Below, piece after piece: positions 32,520 to 41,006 of a stretch of 60,546 nucleotides of DNA. The notes under the pieces are model-generated. The model was not told the origin of the DNA. It did not search any database and worked only from the letters and a program-made list of their open reading frames with translations. The translations under genes and the position numbers were made by a program. The DNA comes from Desulfobacterales bacterium (GTDB lineage: Bacteria > Desulfobacterota > Desulfobacteria > Desulfobacterales > JAEINQ01), in NCBI GenBank assembly GCA_016342285.1, contig JAEINQ010000043.1, positions 1-60,546 of the forward strand, given 5' to 3'. Each line of letters starts with the position of its first letter. Within the stretch, counting starts at the first letter, position 1.

Positions 32520-35500
32520 TCAGAGTAAGCCGGACGACACAACAACACGAAATCCGCCGCCCCCGCTCCTGCCGCCGGGGCTGAACCTGTCGCGAGCAGC
32601 GCAGCGCACGCCATTGACAGCATAGTTGAATGCGCCGCCCCGCAACACCCGGCGCATTTTATCATCGGCGGATTCATCTTCCCTCATGGAATCATTCGGG
32701 TCGTAAGGGTAACCAAATGTCGGGTTGAATAAGTCCTTTCCCCAGAGGCTCCGTGTCCACTCCCACACATTGCCGGCCATGTCCAGGCATCCGTAAAGGC
32801 TCTCCCCTTTGGGAAAACTTCCCACCTGGCTGGTGCCGCCGATGCCGGTATCATCATAGTTGGCCCGGTCCGGGTCGGAATCATTGCCCCAGGGGTAGAT
32901 GCGGCCGTCCCCGCCCCGGGCCGCCTTCTCCCACTGGGCCTCCGACGGCAGGCGCGCCTCCCAGCCGCTGTTTCGAAGCAACCCGGCCAGGGGTTCGGAC
33001 GTATCCGTCGATTCCCGCAGCCTGTCGGTAAGCCATTGGCAATAGGCCCGGGCGTCGTGCCAAGTGACAGCCACAACCGGGTGGTTGTCCGCACCGCTGA
33101 ATTTCTGCCACGGCCCTTTTACATCATAGCCGCTGTCTTGAACAAAGGCGCGGAACTGGGCCACGGTGACCGGATAGCGGGCCATGTAAAATTCGGGCAA
33201 CTCCACCGGATGCCGGGGCTTTTCGTCCTTCCCCGCCCTCTTGTCACTATCGTCGCTTCCCATGAGAAACTCACCCGAAGGTATCTTCACAAACCCCAGC
33301 GTCGGTTCGACCGGCAGGAACCAGGTTTCGGGGGAGAACCGCGGATCGCCCAGCCGGGCCAGGCTCGTGCCGGCGGCAGCCCGCTCGCGGGGGGCCAGGC
33401 GGCCCTGTTGCAGCAGGCCGGCCAGACGGCCGGGCACCCGGCGGGCCAGGTCCCGGCCCAGGGCGCTGTCGTTTAAGCGGTTCAGGCCGATCTCTAAAAG
33501 CACGTCCCCAGCCAGCCAGGCCTTTCGCCAGCCCGCGTCGGTGTCTTCGATATCCTCCGGGCACAGCTCGGCCGCCAGGGCCAGGGGTTTGTCCAGGTCC
33601 TCGGCCACATGGACCAGCCGGCCGACGGCCAGGAGCACGGCCTCCCGCCAGTAGGCGCCCCGGGCCGCCAGGGCGGACGCCTGTCTTGAAAAATCGGGCT
33701 GGATCGACAGGTGGGACCCGGCCAGGTACTCCTGGAAGGTGCGGTGGGGGAAGGTGTATACCCCCGGCCGGCGCTCCAGCAGCAGGCCGGCCCGCAGTTT
33801 GAGGGTGTTGATCACCTGGTGGGCCCAGTCCAGGCTTTTTTCCGGATGAAGACCGGCAATGGCCTGCTGGAGGTCGTACTCGCGGATGTCGGCCAGAGTG
33901 GTTGCGCCTGCCTCATCGCCGGCCCGGTGGGCTTCGAAGGCCAACCTTCGAAGGCGGGTTTTCAGGTCCACCTCTGACCGCCCGGCAGCAATGAGCAATT
34001 CTTTTAACCGCGGCTGGCTCTTCTCCTGCCGGGCCTTGAGCTGGTCCCAACGGACCAGCAGGATCTCCACCGCTTCCTCGTAGAGCCGGGCGCGGGTGTC
34101 GGGCAACAGCCCCATGTGGGTGTGCACCTGGGCCATGACGGTGAGCAGCAGGGGGTTGGGCGCCAGTTGGCGGATGTCGGACCGCCGCACCGCGGCTTTC
34201 AGCCGTGCGGCCACGTCCCGGGCCTCCTCCGGGGTCTTGATCTGCCGCAGACGCAGCAATTCGCTGTACCAGGCGTCGACAAAGGCGTCGATCCGCTTTT
34301 CGTCAAAGGGCGCCAGCTCAAAGACCGGGACATCGTGAAGCTGGGCATTTGGGTCCTGCCGATAGGCCAGTACCCGACAGGTGACGATCATGCGGGCCTT
34401 GGGGTAGGTGCGGGCAAAGGCTTCCACCGTATCCCGGACAAAGCAGACCTGGGCCTGGGTGGGTATCTCGTCCAGGCCGTCCAGCAGGACCACGGCATTG
34501 CCCTTCTCCAAGGCCTTTTTAAGCAGGGCCGCAGCCGAACCGAGCTGGTTGTCCTTCAACCATTCCCGAAGGTGATCCCACAGAACACGGGAGGTGGGGT
34601 TGCAGGCATCTTCGGGCAGGCGGCGCAACAAATCGCGCAACACCACCGGGATGGGCACCACGTCGGCTTCCGCCTCGGGCCAGGGGACGATGCGCTTGAG
34701 CCAGCCGCCTTGGGGGTCGAGACCGTGCTGGGCCAGACAGAAGGTCAGGTAATTGACCAGGGTGGACTTGCCCAATCCCGGGTCGCCCAACAGCACAGCC
34801 TGCCGGTTTTCGGCCACGGCCGCAAGGGCGGTCAAAGGCTTGGGCTCTTGCTCCCTATCATCCTGCTTTTCCGCGCCCGGATGACGATCCGTCTCCCGGG
34901 TACCGGTGGTGTCCATGTCGATATAGACCCGGAACAGGTCCATTTGCGACCGGCCGCTGCCCGGATCGCTGGCGCTCAACTCGATGCCGCGCATCACCAT
35001 GAACCGATGGCCGGCCAGAAGAAACTCCCGGTAACGCTGCAGGATGTCTTCCCGGCTGCGGGCCGAAGCGTTGGACAGTCCGGTGCGGATCTGCGCGTGA
35101 TCCCCGGTGATGATGATGTTACCCGAAGCGTCCCCGCCTAGGGCCACCCCCCCCTGCCCGGCAGCCACGGCGCCCTCACCCTGGGCCACGGCCCCGGACC
35201 CGGCCAGGTCGGCCCGGAGGCGGACCAGTTCGTCACACCTGGCCCGCAGGGCCGCCAGGGTGGTTTCCAGAACGCCGGGCGGCAGGCTGTCCTTGAGCCG
35301 CTCCTGGGCGACCAGGGCGGCTTCCAGGGCCGAAAGCTCGGAGGTTATTGCATCGTCGGTAGGGAAAAAAATCGAACTTCGGCTGCGCCGCAGGTACAGG
35401 TCGGGCGCCCCGCGGGAAAGGGCTGCGTGGTTGTTCTCCGACAGCCAGAACAGCAGCGGCAGATCGAGGTCCATCAGGACTTCCCGGGCGTAGTTCAAAC

Positions 35501-35813
35501 CACGGATCGCCTCGCCGTCGGTGACGTCGATGACCCGATCAAAGCGATTGACGATCAGCCCACCGGGGGATGATCCGGCAGCCACCTTGATGGCCTGGAT
35601 GTAGTCGGTCCGGTTATCAGAGCCCAGGTTCAGCAAGGACATGGTGCGGCTGGTGTTCCCGACGAAGGCGACCAACCGCTGGTTGACCTCCTCGACGAGC
35701 CGGGTGTTGTCGCTGACGCAAAACAGCAACCCGCTGCCCCGGGTCCGCCGGAAAAAATTGGCCGCCTTGGTCAGGCAGTCGGCAAAGCTCTCCTTGGGGG
35801 CTGGTTCAACCAT
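32520..35813 (-). CDS. NACHT NTPase with C-terminal formylglycine-generating-enzyme-like (C-type lectin fold) domain
   Basis: 1097-aa STAND-type protein. Residues 25-150 resemble the NTPase-like module found at the head of many bacterial STAND proteins (RGLNYAREVL, LPLLFWL, APDLYLRRSRS) but lack a Walker A. Residues 205-240 are a glycine-rich repeat (GAVAQGEGAVAAGQGGVALG). The NACHT domain has Walker A GDPGLGKST (343-351) and Walker B VVLLDGLDEI (441-450), followed by a helical region to about 830. Residues 838-1097 are an FGE-sulfatase domain (FVKIPSGEFLMGSDD, WEKAARGG, GNVWEWTRS). The final GFRVVVS region looks like a retroelement-diversified surface. It overlaps the upstream ATPase gene by 8 bp. 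No membrane segment. Likely an NLR-like sensor; not a sulfatase activator, because no sulfatase is near. Confidence 0.9.
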   Translation of the reverse strand: MVEPAPKESFADCLTKAANFFRRTRGSGLLFCVSDNTRLVEEVNQRLVAFVGNTSRTMSLLNLGSDNRTDYIQAIKVAAGSSPGGLIVNRFDRVIDVTDGEAIRGLNYAREVLMDLDLPLLFWLSENNHAALSRGAPDLYLRRSRSSIFFPTDDAITSELSALEAALVAQERLKDSLPPGVLETTLAALRARCDELVRLRADLAGSGAVAQGEGAVAAGQGGVALGGDASGNIIITGDHAQIRTGLSNASARSREDILQRYREFLLAGHRFMVMRGIELSASDPGSGRSQMDLFRVYIDMDTTGTRETDRHPGAEKQDDREQEPKPLTALAAVAENRQAVLLGDPGLGKSTLVNYLTFCLAQHGLDPQGGWLKRIVPWPEAEADVVPIPVVLRDLLRRLPEDACNPTSRVLWDHLREWLKDNQLGSAAALLKKALEKGNAVVLLDGLDEIPTQAQVCFVRDTVEAFARTYPKARMIVTCRVLAYRQDPNAQLHDVPVFELAPFDEKRIDAFVDAWYSELLRLRQIKTPEEARDVAARLKAAVRRSDIRQLAPNPLLLTVMAQVHTHMGLLPDTRARLYEEAVEILLVRWDQLKARQEKSQPRLKELLIAAGRSEVDLKTRLRRLAFEAHRAGDEAGATTLADIREYDLQQAIAGLHPEKSLDWAHQVINTLKLRAGLLLERRPGVYTFPHRTFQEYLAGSHLSIQPDFSRQASALAARGAYWREAVLLAVGRLVHVAEDLDKPLALAAELCPEDIEDTDAGWRKAWLAGDVLLEIGLNRLNDSALGRDLARRVPGRLAGLLQQGRLAPRERAAAGTSLARLGDPRFSPETWFLPVEPTLGFVKIPSGEFLMGSDDSDKRAGKDEKPRHPVELPEFYMARYPVTVAQFRAFVQDSGYDVKGPWQKFSGADNHPVVAVTWHDARAYCQWLTDRLRESTDTSEPLAGLLRNSGWEARLPSEAQWEKAARGGDGRIYPWGNDSDPDRANYDDTGIGGTSQVGSFPKGESLYGCLDMAGNVWEWTRSLWGKDLFNPTFGYPYDPNDSMREDESADDKMRRVLRGGAFNYAVNGVRCAARDRFSPGGRSGGGGFRVVVSSGLL
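32545..32645 (-). other. Candidate diversity-generating-retroelement variable region
   Basis: Encodes residues about 1056-1090. The framework codons are those of known targets (RVLRGG, VRCA, R, P, R, GFR). Between them almost every codon is NNC or NNT: TTC AAC TAT, GTC AAT, GAC, TTC AGC, GGC GGC, AGC, GGC GGC. This is what results when AAC/AAT codons of a template repeat are mutated at adenines. No template repeat or reverse transcriptase gene is visible in the window. Confidence 0.55.
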
Positions 35814-37134
35814 TTTCGAGAAGTCCTCGGTCTTTTAAGATGTCTTTCACCAGGGGATGGACATCGTGCCAGTTTTCACCGTCATAGTGAAGCACCGCCT
35901 GGTTATTCATCAGATCGAGCATGACTTCCGACACCTTCGGTTTTTTCTGCGGATCCCGGGCACAACTGACCAAGGTTTCCAAGTAGGTGTCCACCGAGAA
36001 TCCCTTTTCGATGTTTTCCGACAGGGTCCGCTCATAGTTGGCTTTCAGCGCATTATAGGCCGCCAGGTAGTCCGCCCGCCCGATCCGCTGTCGACCGGAA
36101 TCCAGCGCATGATCCGACGATTCGGTAACCATTCGGAAGAGATCCCAAAAATGGCCGCCGGTCATGACGATCATCTCTTGCAGGATCGACCGGTCTTCAA
36201 ACAGCCCCAGGTCCATGCGATGGGCGATCACCTGCTCCATGACCTCCATCCCATCGGGAAATGGGTCCCCGTTTCGTTGTCGAACCATCACCATCGGCAA
36301 CACCAGTACCTGTTCGTAATTGTTTTCAATCGCTTTAAACCGTGGGTGGTACAACAGTGCAATGGGGAAGGTAAAAACGATGGGGCACGCCAGTTGGGTC
36401 AATTGGGCGGAATGGGCGTAAAAGATGTCTTCCGCCCGTTTCATTTCGACCTTGTCCAGGTCCTCAATGATGATCACCAGCCCCTTTTTGCCGATTCGGG
36501 GAAGCTGGGAACGGATATAATCGATCAACAGGTTGCAGTTGAGAATCAGGTCCGAGAGCTTCGGTTCGACTTTCGATCGCAGCACCTCCTTCAAAGAGGT
36601 GCTGCTTTTGGCGGCAGCCCGGAATTTGGCAAAAAACTCGGCCAGAAACGGAATGTTCAAACCCGCCTTCAGGCCTGTTTCAACATCCATGCTCATATAG
36701 TCCTGATTGATTTCCTGAATCTCCCGCGAAGTCATCCAGGTTTGAATGATACTGAAATACCGATCCGGCAGGTGAACGCCGGATTCACGCTGAAAAAACA
36801 GAAACAACTGCTCCATTGTCGCGATGAACAGTTCGATGTAGCTGAGGTTTTGCGGATCGAGTTCGTTGAGAATCGAAAAATGCAGCACTGAAAAATCCGA
36901 ATCCAGCTCCCGTTTGAGCCGGAGCAGTTCAGTGCTTTTCCCGCACCCGCGGTGACCGGCGAACAGCATTTTCTGGCTTCCCTCGGGCATCAGAACCAGG
37001 CGCCGGTTGAGTCGTTGAAATATGGGCACCCCCCGTCCCCTGTCGGCATCGACGTATAGAGATTCGAACTCATCAGGACGCATGGACTGGCCATGAAAAA
37101 AGGGGTAAATGTCTTCAAGCGTGTTGGCAGGCAT
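35806..37134 (-). CDS. AAA-type P-loop ATPase partner of the NACHT protein
   Basis: 442-aa ATPase. Walker A GHRGCGKST at residues 60-68 and Walker B IIIEDLD at 221-227, with a downstream sensor-like VFTFP strand; the layout is that of Orc/KAP-like or STAND-associated ATPases. No membrane helices. A C-terminal winged-helix-like segment (VSEVMLDLMNNQAVLHYDGENWHDVHPLVKDIL) is plausible. AAGGAGG lies 4 bases before the ATG. Its last 8 bp overlap the NACHT gene, so the two are made together and likely form one complex. Unrelated to flanking metabolic genes. Confidence 0.82.
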   Translation of the reverse strand: MPANTLEDIYPFFHGQSMRPDEFESLYVDADRGRGVPIFQRLNRRLVLMPEGSQKMLFAGHRGCGKSTELLRLKRELDSDFSVLHFSILNELDPQNLSYIELFIATMEQLFLFFQRESGVHLPDRYFSIIQTWMTSREIQEINQDYMSMDVETGLKAGLNIPFLAEFFAKFRAAAKSSTSLKEVLRSKVEPKLSDLILNCNLLIDYIRSQLPRIGKKGLVIIIEDLDKVEMKRAEDIFYAHSAQLTQLACPIVFTFPIALLYHPRFKAIENNYEQVLVLPMVMVRQRNGDPFPDGMEVMEQVIAHRMDLGLFEDRSILQEMIVMTGGHFWDLFRMVTESSDHALDSGRQRIGRADYLAAYNALKANYERTLSENIEKGFSVDTYLETLVSCARDPQKKPKVSEVMLDLMNNQAVLHYDGENWHDVHPLVKDILKDRGLLENG

Positions 37135-37532
37135 GGCGCCTCCTTGGCAAGCGATCAGGTGACGACGGTGGGTAGAGAAGGTCGGGTGGTGCCCGGCACG
37201 ATGGACCGATTTCCTAAGCCATCAAAGAATATAGGAAAATTTGTCTTCGGCGTCAACGACAATGAGATGGATGCGCTGTTGAAGAGAGAGTCAGAGGGTG
37301 CCCCACTAAGGGGCCAGGGGGCATTGCCAGGGGGCGGCCGGGCCGATGGCTTCGTCTATTTTGGGCCGAGCGTTTCATATCGCGACAATTGCCCCATTGC
37401 AGCCATTCGGCAGTCAACAATTTTCGAAGGACTTTATGAGATTATTCGACGGGTTTGATCTGGAAAATCTTCGACGGGAATGACATTGCGCCGGGCCGTT
37501 CATATCAAGAGCGATTATCCCGAAAAAATGGG
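37135..37532. other. Gap with a duplicated vapC-flank sequence
   Basis: No supported gene. From about 37425 the sequence matches the flank of the intact vapC at 59060 (TTTATGAGATTATTCGAC against TTTATGAAATTATTCGAC, then TCTGGAAAAT), showing that a whole toxin-locus segment was duplicated. Confidence 0.55.
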
Positions 37533-37705
37533 CTACAAACGCACCAATCCTGGAATCAGGTTGAAATGCTTGTCTTTTGTAAATAGTTTGTAACCGTGTT
37601 GAATCGCAACGGCGGCAATCCATATATCGTTTGTCGGAATCGGCGTGCCCGCAACTTTCAGATCGTTGAGTATTGAAGCGTAAAAATCGGCGGTCTCCAC
37701 TTGGC
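37533..37705 (-). pseudogene. vapC remnant (PIN toxin, 5' half lost at an R1 element)
   Basis: The last 55 or so residues of a PIN-domain toxin: TADFYASILNDLKVAGTP, PTNDIWIAA and TKDKHFNLIPGLVRL. It is about 90 percent identical to the C-terminal part of the intact vapC at 59145-59549. Homology stops within a few bases of the left end of R1 copy c at 37706. The first catalytic Asp and the antitoxin gene are gone. Confidence 0.85.
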
Positions 37706-37880
37706 GTTTCCAATCCCGTCCCGCCTTGGCGGGATTGTCCAAGGTGCGAAAAAGAGCCATTTCGCAGAGGCGTATAGCGATAGGCCGCAGCGAAATGGCG
37801 CTGATTGACGACGCCTGTCCCGTCAAAGCGCGAAGAGCAACGTCGGAAGATTGGGCAAAAAGCCTATTTATGGATGGAAA
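37706..37880. repeat. R1 repeat element, copy c
   Basis: 175-bp copy. Left end GTTTCCAATC, with a CCCGTCCCGCCTTGGCGGG hairpin in place of the CATAAATG part, then TTGTCCAAGG as in copy a, hairpin GGCGTATAGCGATAGGCC, CGCCTGTCCCGTCAAAGC and right end CTATTTATGGATGGAAA. It separates the vapC remnant from the kduD 3' end. Confidence 0.75.
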
Positions 37881-37905
37881 TTAGGCCAATTCGTTCCTGG
37901 AACCC

Positions 37906-38667
37906 TCACCGGGCCAACCACCCCCCATCCACGGCCAGCGTATGGCCCTGCATATATCTGGATGCTTCGGAGGCCAGGAAAACCACCGTACCCTGCAGGT
38001 CATCGGGACTGCCCCAGCGACCGGCCGGGATCCGCTCAAGGATCTGTTTGTTTCTGACCGGATCATCCTGAATCGGCTGGGTGTTGCGGGTGGCCATGTA
38101 TCCCGGCGCGATGGCATTAACGTTGATGTTATGCGGCGCCCATTCGCATGCCAGCAGGCGCGTGAGCCCCATGACGCCACTTTTGCTGGCCGTATAGGAT
38201 GGCACCAGAATGCCTCCCTGGAAAGATAGCATTGAGGCGATATTGACGATTTTCCCTCCACTCCCCTGCTCAATAAACTGCCGGGCCGCTGCCTGAGCGA
38301 GGAAAAACAGCGTTTTCAGGTTGACGTTCATCACGTCGTCCCAATCTTCTTCGGTGAAATCGACCGATTTGTTCCGGCGGATGATCCCGGCGTTATTCAC
38401 CAGAATATCGACCCGGCCGAAGGCTTCCACCGTTTTGCTGATAATCTCCTGCACCGGTGCAACGCTGGACAGGTCCGCCTGTATCCCCAGGAATCGGCTC
38501 CCCGTAGCCTCGATCTTTTCCTTGTTTGAAGGCAGGTCTTTATTGTAGATACCGACGATATCAGCACCGGCTTTGGCCAGTCCGTATGCCATGCCTTCAC
38601 CCAAGCCCGTGCTGCTTCCGGTGACGATGGCAACCTTTCCCGCCAGATTAAATAGCTGTAGCGTCAT
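37906..38667 (-). CDS. kduD: 2-dehydro-3-deoxy-D-gluconate 5-dehydrogenase (KduD-type SDR)
   Basis: 253-aa classical short-chain dehydrogenase. NAD-binding TGSSTGLGEG at residues 15-24, NNAGI, catalytic Ser in NIASMLSFQGG and YxxxK in YTASKSGV. The IIRRNKSVDFTEEDWDDV and GYMATRNTQPIQDDPVRNKQIL blocks are the KduD pattern. It interconverts 2,5-diketo-3-deoxygluconate and KDG in breakdown of unsaturated uronates from pectin or alginate-like polymers. ATG 38667 with GGGAGCAACGGAA upstream. It follows kduI with a 200-bp gap that holds a palindromic repeat. Confidence 0.92.
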   Translation of the reverse strand: MTLQLFNLAGKVAIVTGSSTGLGEGMAYGLAKAGADIVGIYNKDLPSNKEKIEATGSRFLGIQADLSSVAPVQEIISKTVEAFGRVDILVNNAGIIRRNKSVDFTEEDWDDVMNVNLKTLFFLAQAAARQFIEQGSGGKIVNIASMLSFQGGILVPSYTASKSGVMGLTRLLACEWAPHNINVNAIAPGYMATRNTQPIQDDPVRNKQILERIPAGRWGSPDDLQGTVVFLASEASRYMQGHTLAVDGGWLAR

Positions 38668-38737
38668 TTCCGTTGCTCCCTTCAGATGTCGCTTTAAGCT
38701 TGACAGTCCCGAAAAAAATCGAAAACTGGCCTTTTCG

Positions 38738-38832
38738 TCATTCCCGCATGCCTGCCCCTGCAAAGGCAGGGGACGGGAATCCAGTCATTGACATGGTTCT
38801 GGATGCCTGCCTTCGCAGGCATGACGGGATTT
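38738..38832. repeat. REP-like double palindrome
   Basis: CATTCCCGCATGCCTGCCCC with GGCAGGGGACGGGAATCCAG, then GGATGCCTGCCTTCGCAGGC and ATGACGGGAT. A common bacterial interspersed hairpin repeat, here between kduI and kduD. Confidence 0.75.
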
Positions 38833-38871
38833 GGAACTTTTTACGGGTTCATCAAGCTTAGATAAGTAAAG

Positions 38872-39702
38872 TTACATTAGTTCATCCATGGGTACACCAT
38901 CCATATCGGTAAAGGTCTGGTTTTCTCCGACCATTCCCCAAATAAACGTGTAGCTGCCGGTGCCGGCGCCGGAGTGAATGGACCAACTCGGTGAAAGGAC
39001 CGCCTCATCATTGCGAACAACAAGATGCCTTGTTTCCGAGGGCTCGCCCATGAAATGGAAAACAACCTGCTCTTCCGGCATCCCGAAATAAAAATACGCC
39101 TCCATCCGCCGCTGGTGGGTATGCACCGGCATGGTATTCCAGACACATCCGGTCGCCAGTGTGGTCATGCCCATCACCAACTGACAGCTTTTCACACCGT
39201 CCGGGTGAAAATACTTACGGATGGTTCTTTTGTTGCTTTGGGCCATTTCGCCCAACTCGATGGGAGCCGCCTCGCTGAAAGTGACTTTTGAGGTCGGATA
39301 ATTCATGTGGGCCGGTGCGCAATTGAGATAGAACCGGGCCGGATTGTTTGGGTCTGCGCTGGAAAATTCCAGATCCTGGGCACCCATGCCGACGTACAAA
39401 CCGTCTTTGGGCACCAACTCGTATTTTTCACCGTCAACCGTCACCGTGCCGGCCGCGCCGACATTGATCACGCCCAATTCCCGTCGGTTGAGAAGGTAGG
39501 GCGCACCGATGATCTTTTCGTCTACGGCAAGTTTTATCGGATTCACGGGGCAAACACCGCCAACGATCAAGCGGTCAAAGTAACTGTAAACCAGTTTCAC
39601 TTCATCCGGTTTGAACAACTCCTGAATTAAGAAATGTTCGCGCAAATCCGCCGTATCAAATAGTACGGCGTGGTCGGGGTGTACCGCATTTCGAATTTCC
39701 AT
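38872..39702 (-). CDS. kduI: 5-dehydro-4-deoxy-D-glucuronate isomerase
   Basis: 276-aa cupin-fold isomerase that turns 5-keto-4-deoxyuronate, from unsaturated uronates, into 2,5-diketo-3-deoxygluconate. It aligns along its whole length with enteric KduI: DRLIVGGVCPV, RRELGVINVGAAGTVTVDG, YFNCAPAHMNYPTSKV-type block, the zinc histidines and glutamate in PVHTHQRRMEAYFYF, and SWSIHSGAGTGSYTFIWGMVGEN. ATG 39702 with AGAGAGG 8 bases upstream is the family start; a further upstream ATG overlaps the dctM stop. Downstream gene in the TRAP-kduI-kduD run. Confidence 0.97.
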   Translation of the reverse strand: MEIRNAVHPDHAVLFDTADLREHFLIQELFKPDEVKLVYSYFDRLIVGGVCPVNPIKLAVDEKIIGAPYLLNRRELGVINVGAAGTVTVDGEKYELVPKDGLYVGMGAQDLEFSSADPNNPARFYLNCAPAHMNYPTSKVTFSEAAPIELGEMAQSNKRTIRKYFHPDGVKSCQLVMGMTTLATGCVWNTMPVHTHQRRMEAYFYFGMPEEQVVFHFMGEPSETRHLVVRNDEAVLSPSWSIHSGAGTGSYTFIWGMVGENQTFTDMDGVPMDELM

Positions 39703-39728
39703 TGCTTGATACCTCTCTGCTTTGTTTA

Positions 39729-41006
39729 TCATTCAAAAAATAGTGCCGGTAGCCACATGCTCAACTGTGGGATAAAGGTAATGAGTATTAAGGTGATGAT
39801 ATTGGCCAGAAGAAACGGCATGGCCGCACGAAAGATCGTGCCGATGCCGAGTTTTGAAATCGCCGAGGCGACGTTTAAACACATCCCCACCGGGGGGGTC
39901 ACCAGACCGATGGCCAGGCCCGAAATCAGGATTACGCCGAACTGGATGCGGGAAACCCCCAACACCCCCATAGCCGGCAGGAAAACCGGTGTCAGCAAAA
40001 GGATGGCCGGGCTTACATCCACAAAGGTGCCGGTTGCCAAAATAATGATATCGATAAAAAGCAGTATCAAAAAGGCCGGCAGGTCCAGCCCGGAGATGAA
40101 CAGCGCCACGGTCTGCGGCACCCGTTCAAGTGCGAGAATCCAGATATAGAGTTTTGACAAGGCGATGATGACCATCACGTTCGCACTGGTCAATATGGAG
40201 TCACGCAACAAGGGCGGTATGGCTTTGAACTTCAAATCACGAATGACAAAGGCACCGATAATGAAGGCATACAAAACACCGAGCCCCGCGGATTCGGTAG
40301 GGGTTGCGATTCCGAAAACCACCGCCCCCACAACAAACACCGGCATAATAATGGCAAGGATCGCCTGCCTTGCGGTCGCCACTTTCTCTTTTCCGGTCAG
40401 TAAAACGTCCTCGCGCGGGTACTTCTTTGCGTACGATACGCCCAATGTGATCCCCAACATCAGCACGCCGATAATAACACCGGGAATCAGACTGCCCAGA
40501 AAAAGCTTTCCGACGGATTCTTCTGAAACCAGCGCATAGATAATCATGGGCACGCTCGGTGGAATAATCATACCCATGGTTGAGGACGCCACGGTAATGC
40601 CGCTGGCAAATTCGGCCGTATACCCTTTTTTCTTCATCTCCGGAATCAACACGGCACCCACCGAAGCGGTGTCAGATACCGATGATCCGGAAATGCCGCC
40701 GAATATCATGCTGGCAAATACATTGACCGCGCCCAACCCCCCCCGAAAGCGTCCCACAAACAACAGGCTGAAATTGATCAGGCGGGCGGTAATTCCCCCG
40801 GCATTCATCAAAAGCCCCATGAGCACGAAAAGAGGCAGCGCGATCATTGCATAGGAGTCCATTCCGGCAAGAAAACGCGGGGGCAGAATGGAGATCAGCG
40901 CCGGTTGTTCAAAAACGAAATAGAGAAATCCGGACAAACCCAGCGAATAGGCGATGGGTATCCCGAGAGCTAAAAACGCGGCCAGACTGATCAACAGGAT
41001 AATCAT
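39729..41006 (-). CDS. TRAP transporter large permease (DctM), system 1
   Basis: 425-aa membrane protein with about 12 hydrophobic helices, the sodium-coupled translocator of a TRAP system. Typical N-terminal PxAYSLG, then FGGISGSSVSDTASVG and IIPPSVPMIIYALVSEESVG, both in the conserved ion/substrate region, and GLVTPPVGMCLNVAS near the C-terminus. It overlaps dctQ by 4 bp. Substrate is inferred as a uronate, from the downstream kduI and kduD. Confidence 0.95.
   Translation of the reverse strand: MIILLISLAAFLALGIPIAYSLGLSGFLYFVFEQPALISILPPRFLAGMDSYAMIALPLFVLMGLLMNAGGITARLINFSLLFVGRFRGGLGAVNVFASMIFGGISGSSVSDTASVGAVLIPEMKKKGYTAEFASGITVASSTMGMIIPPSVPMIIYALVSEESVGKLFLGSLIPGVIIGVLMLGITLGVSYAKKYPREDVLLTGKEKVATARQAILAIIMPVFVVGAVVFGIATPTESAGLGVLYAFIIGAFVIRDLKFKAIPPLLRDSILTSANVMVIIALSKLYIWILALERVPQTVALFISGLDLPAFLILLFIDIIILATGTFVDVSPAILLLTPVFLPAMGVLGVSRIQFGVILISGLAIGLVTPPVGMCLNVASAISKLGIGTIFRAAMPFLLANIITLILITFIPQLSMWLPALFFE

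Noticed and set aside
32520..35813. Reading the NACHT-FGE protein as a sulfatase-maturing enzyme
   Set aside because: The FGE fold is at the end of a STAND protein and no sulfatase gene is near; the fold is better read as a ligand-binding end.
37093..37458. 121-codon plus-strand frame upstream of the vapC remnant
   Set aside because: Starts antisense to the AAA ATPase gene and ends in duplicated toxin-locus flank; no domain.
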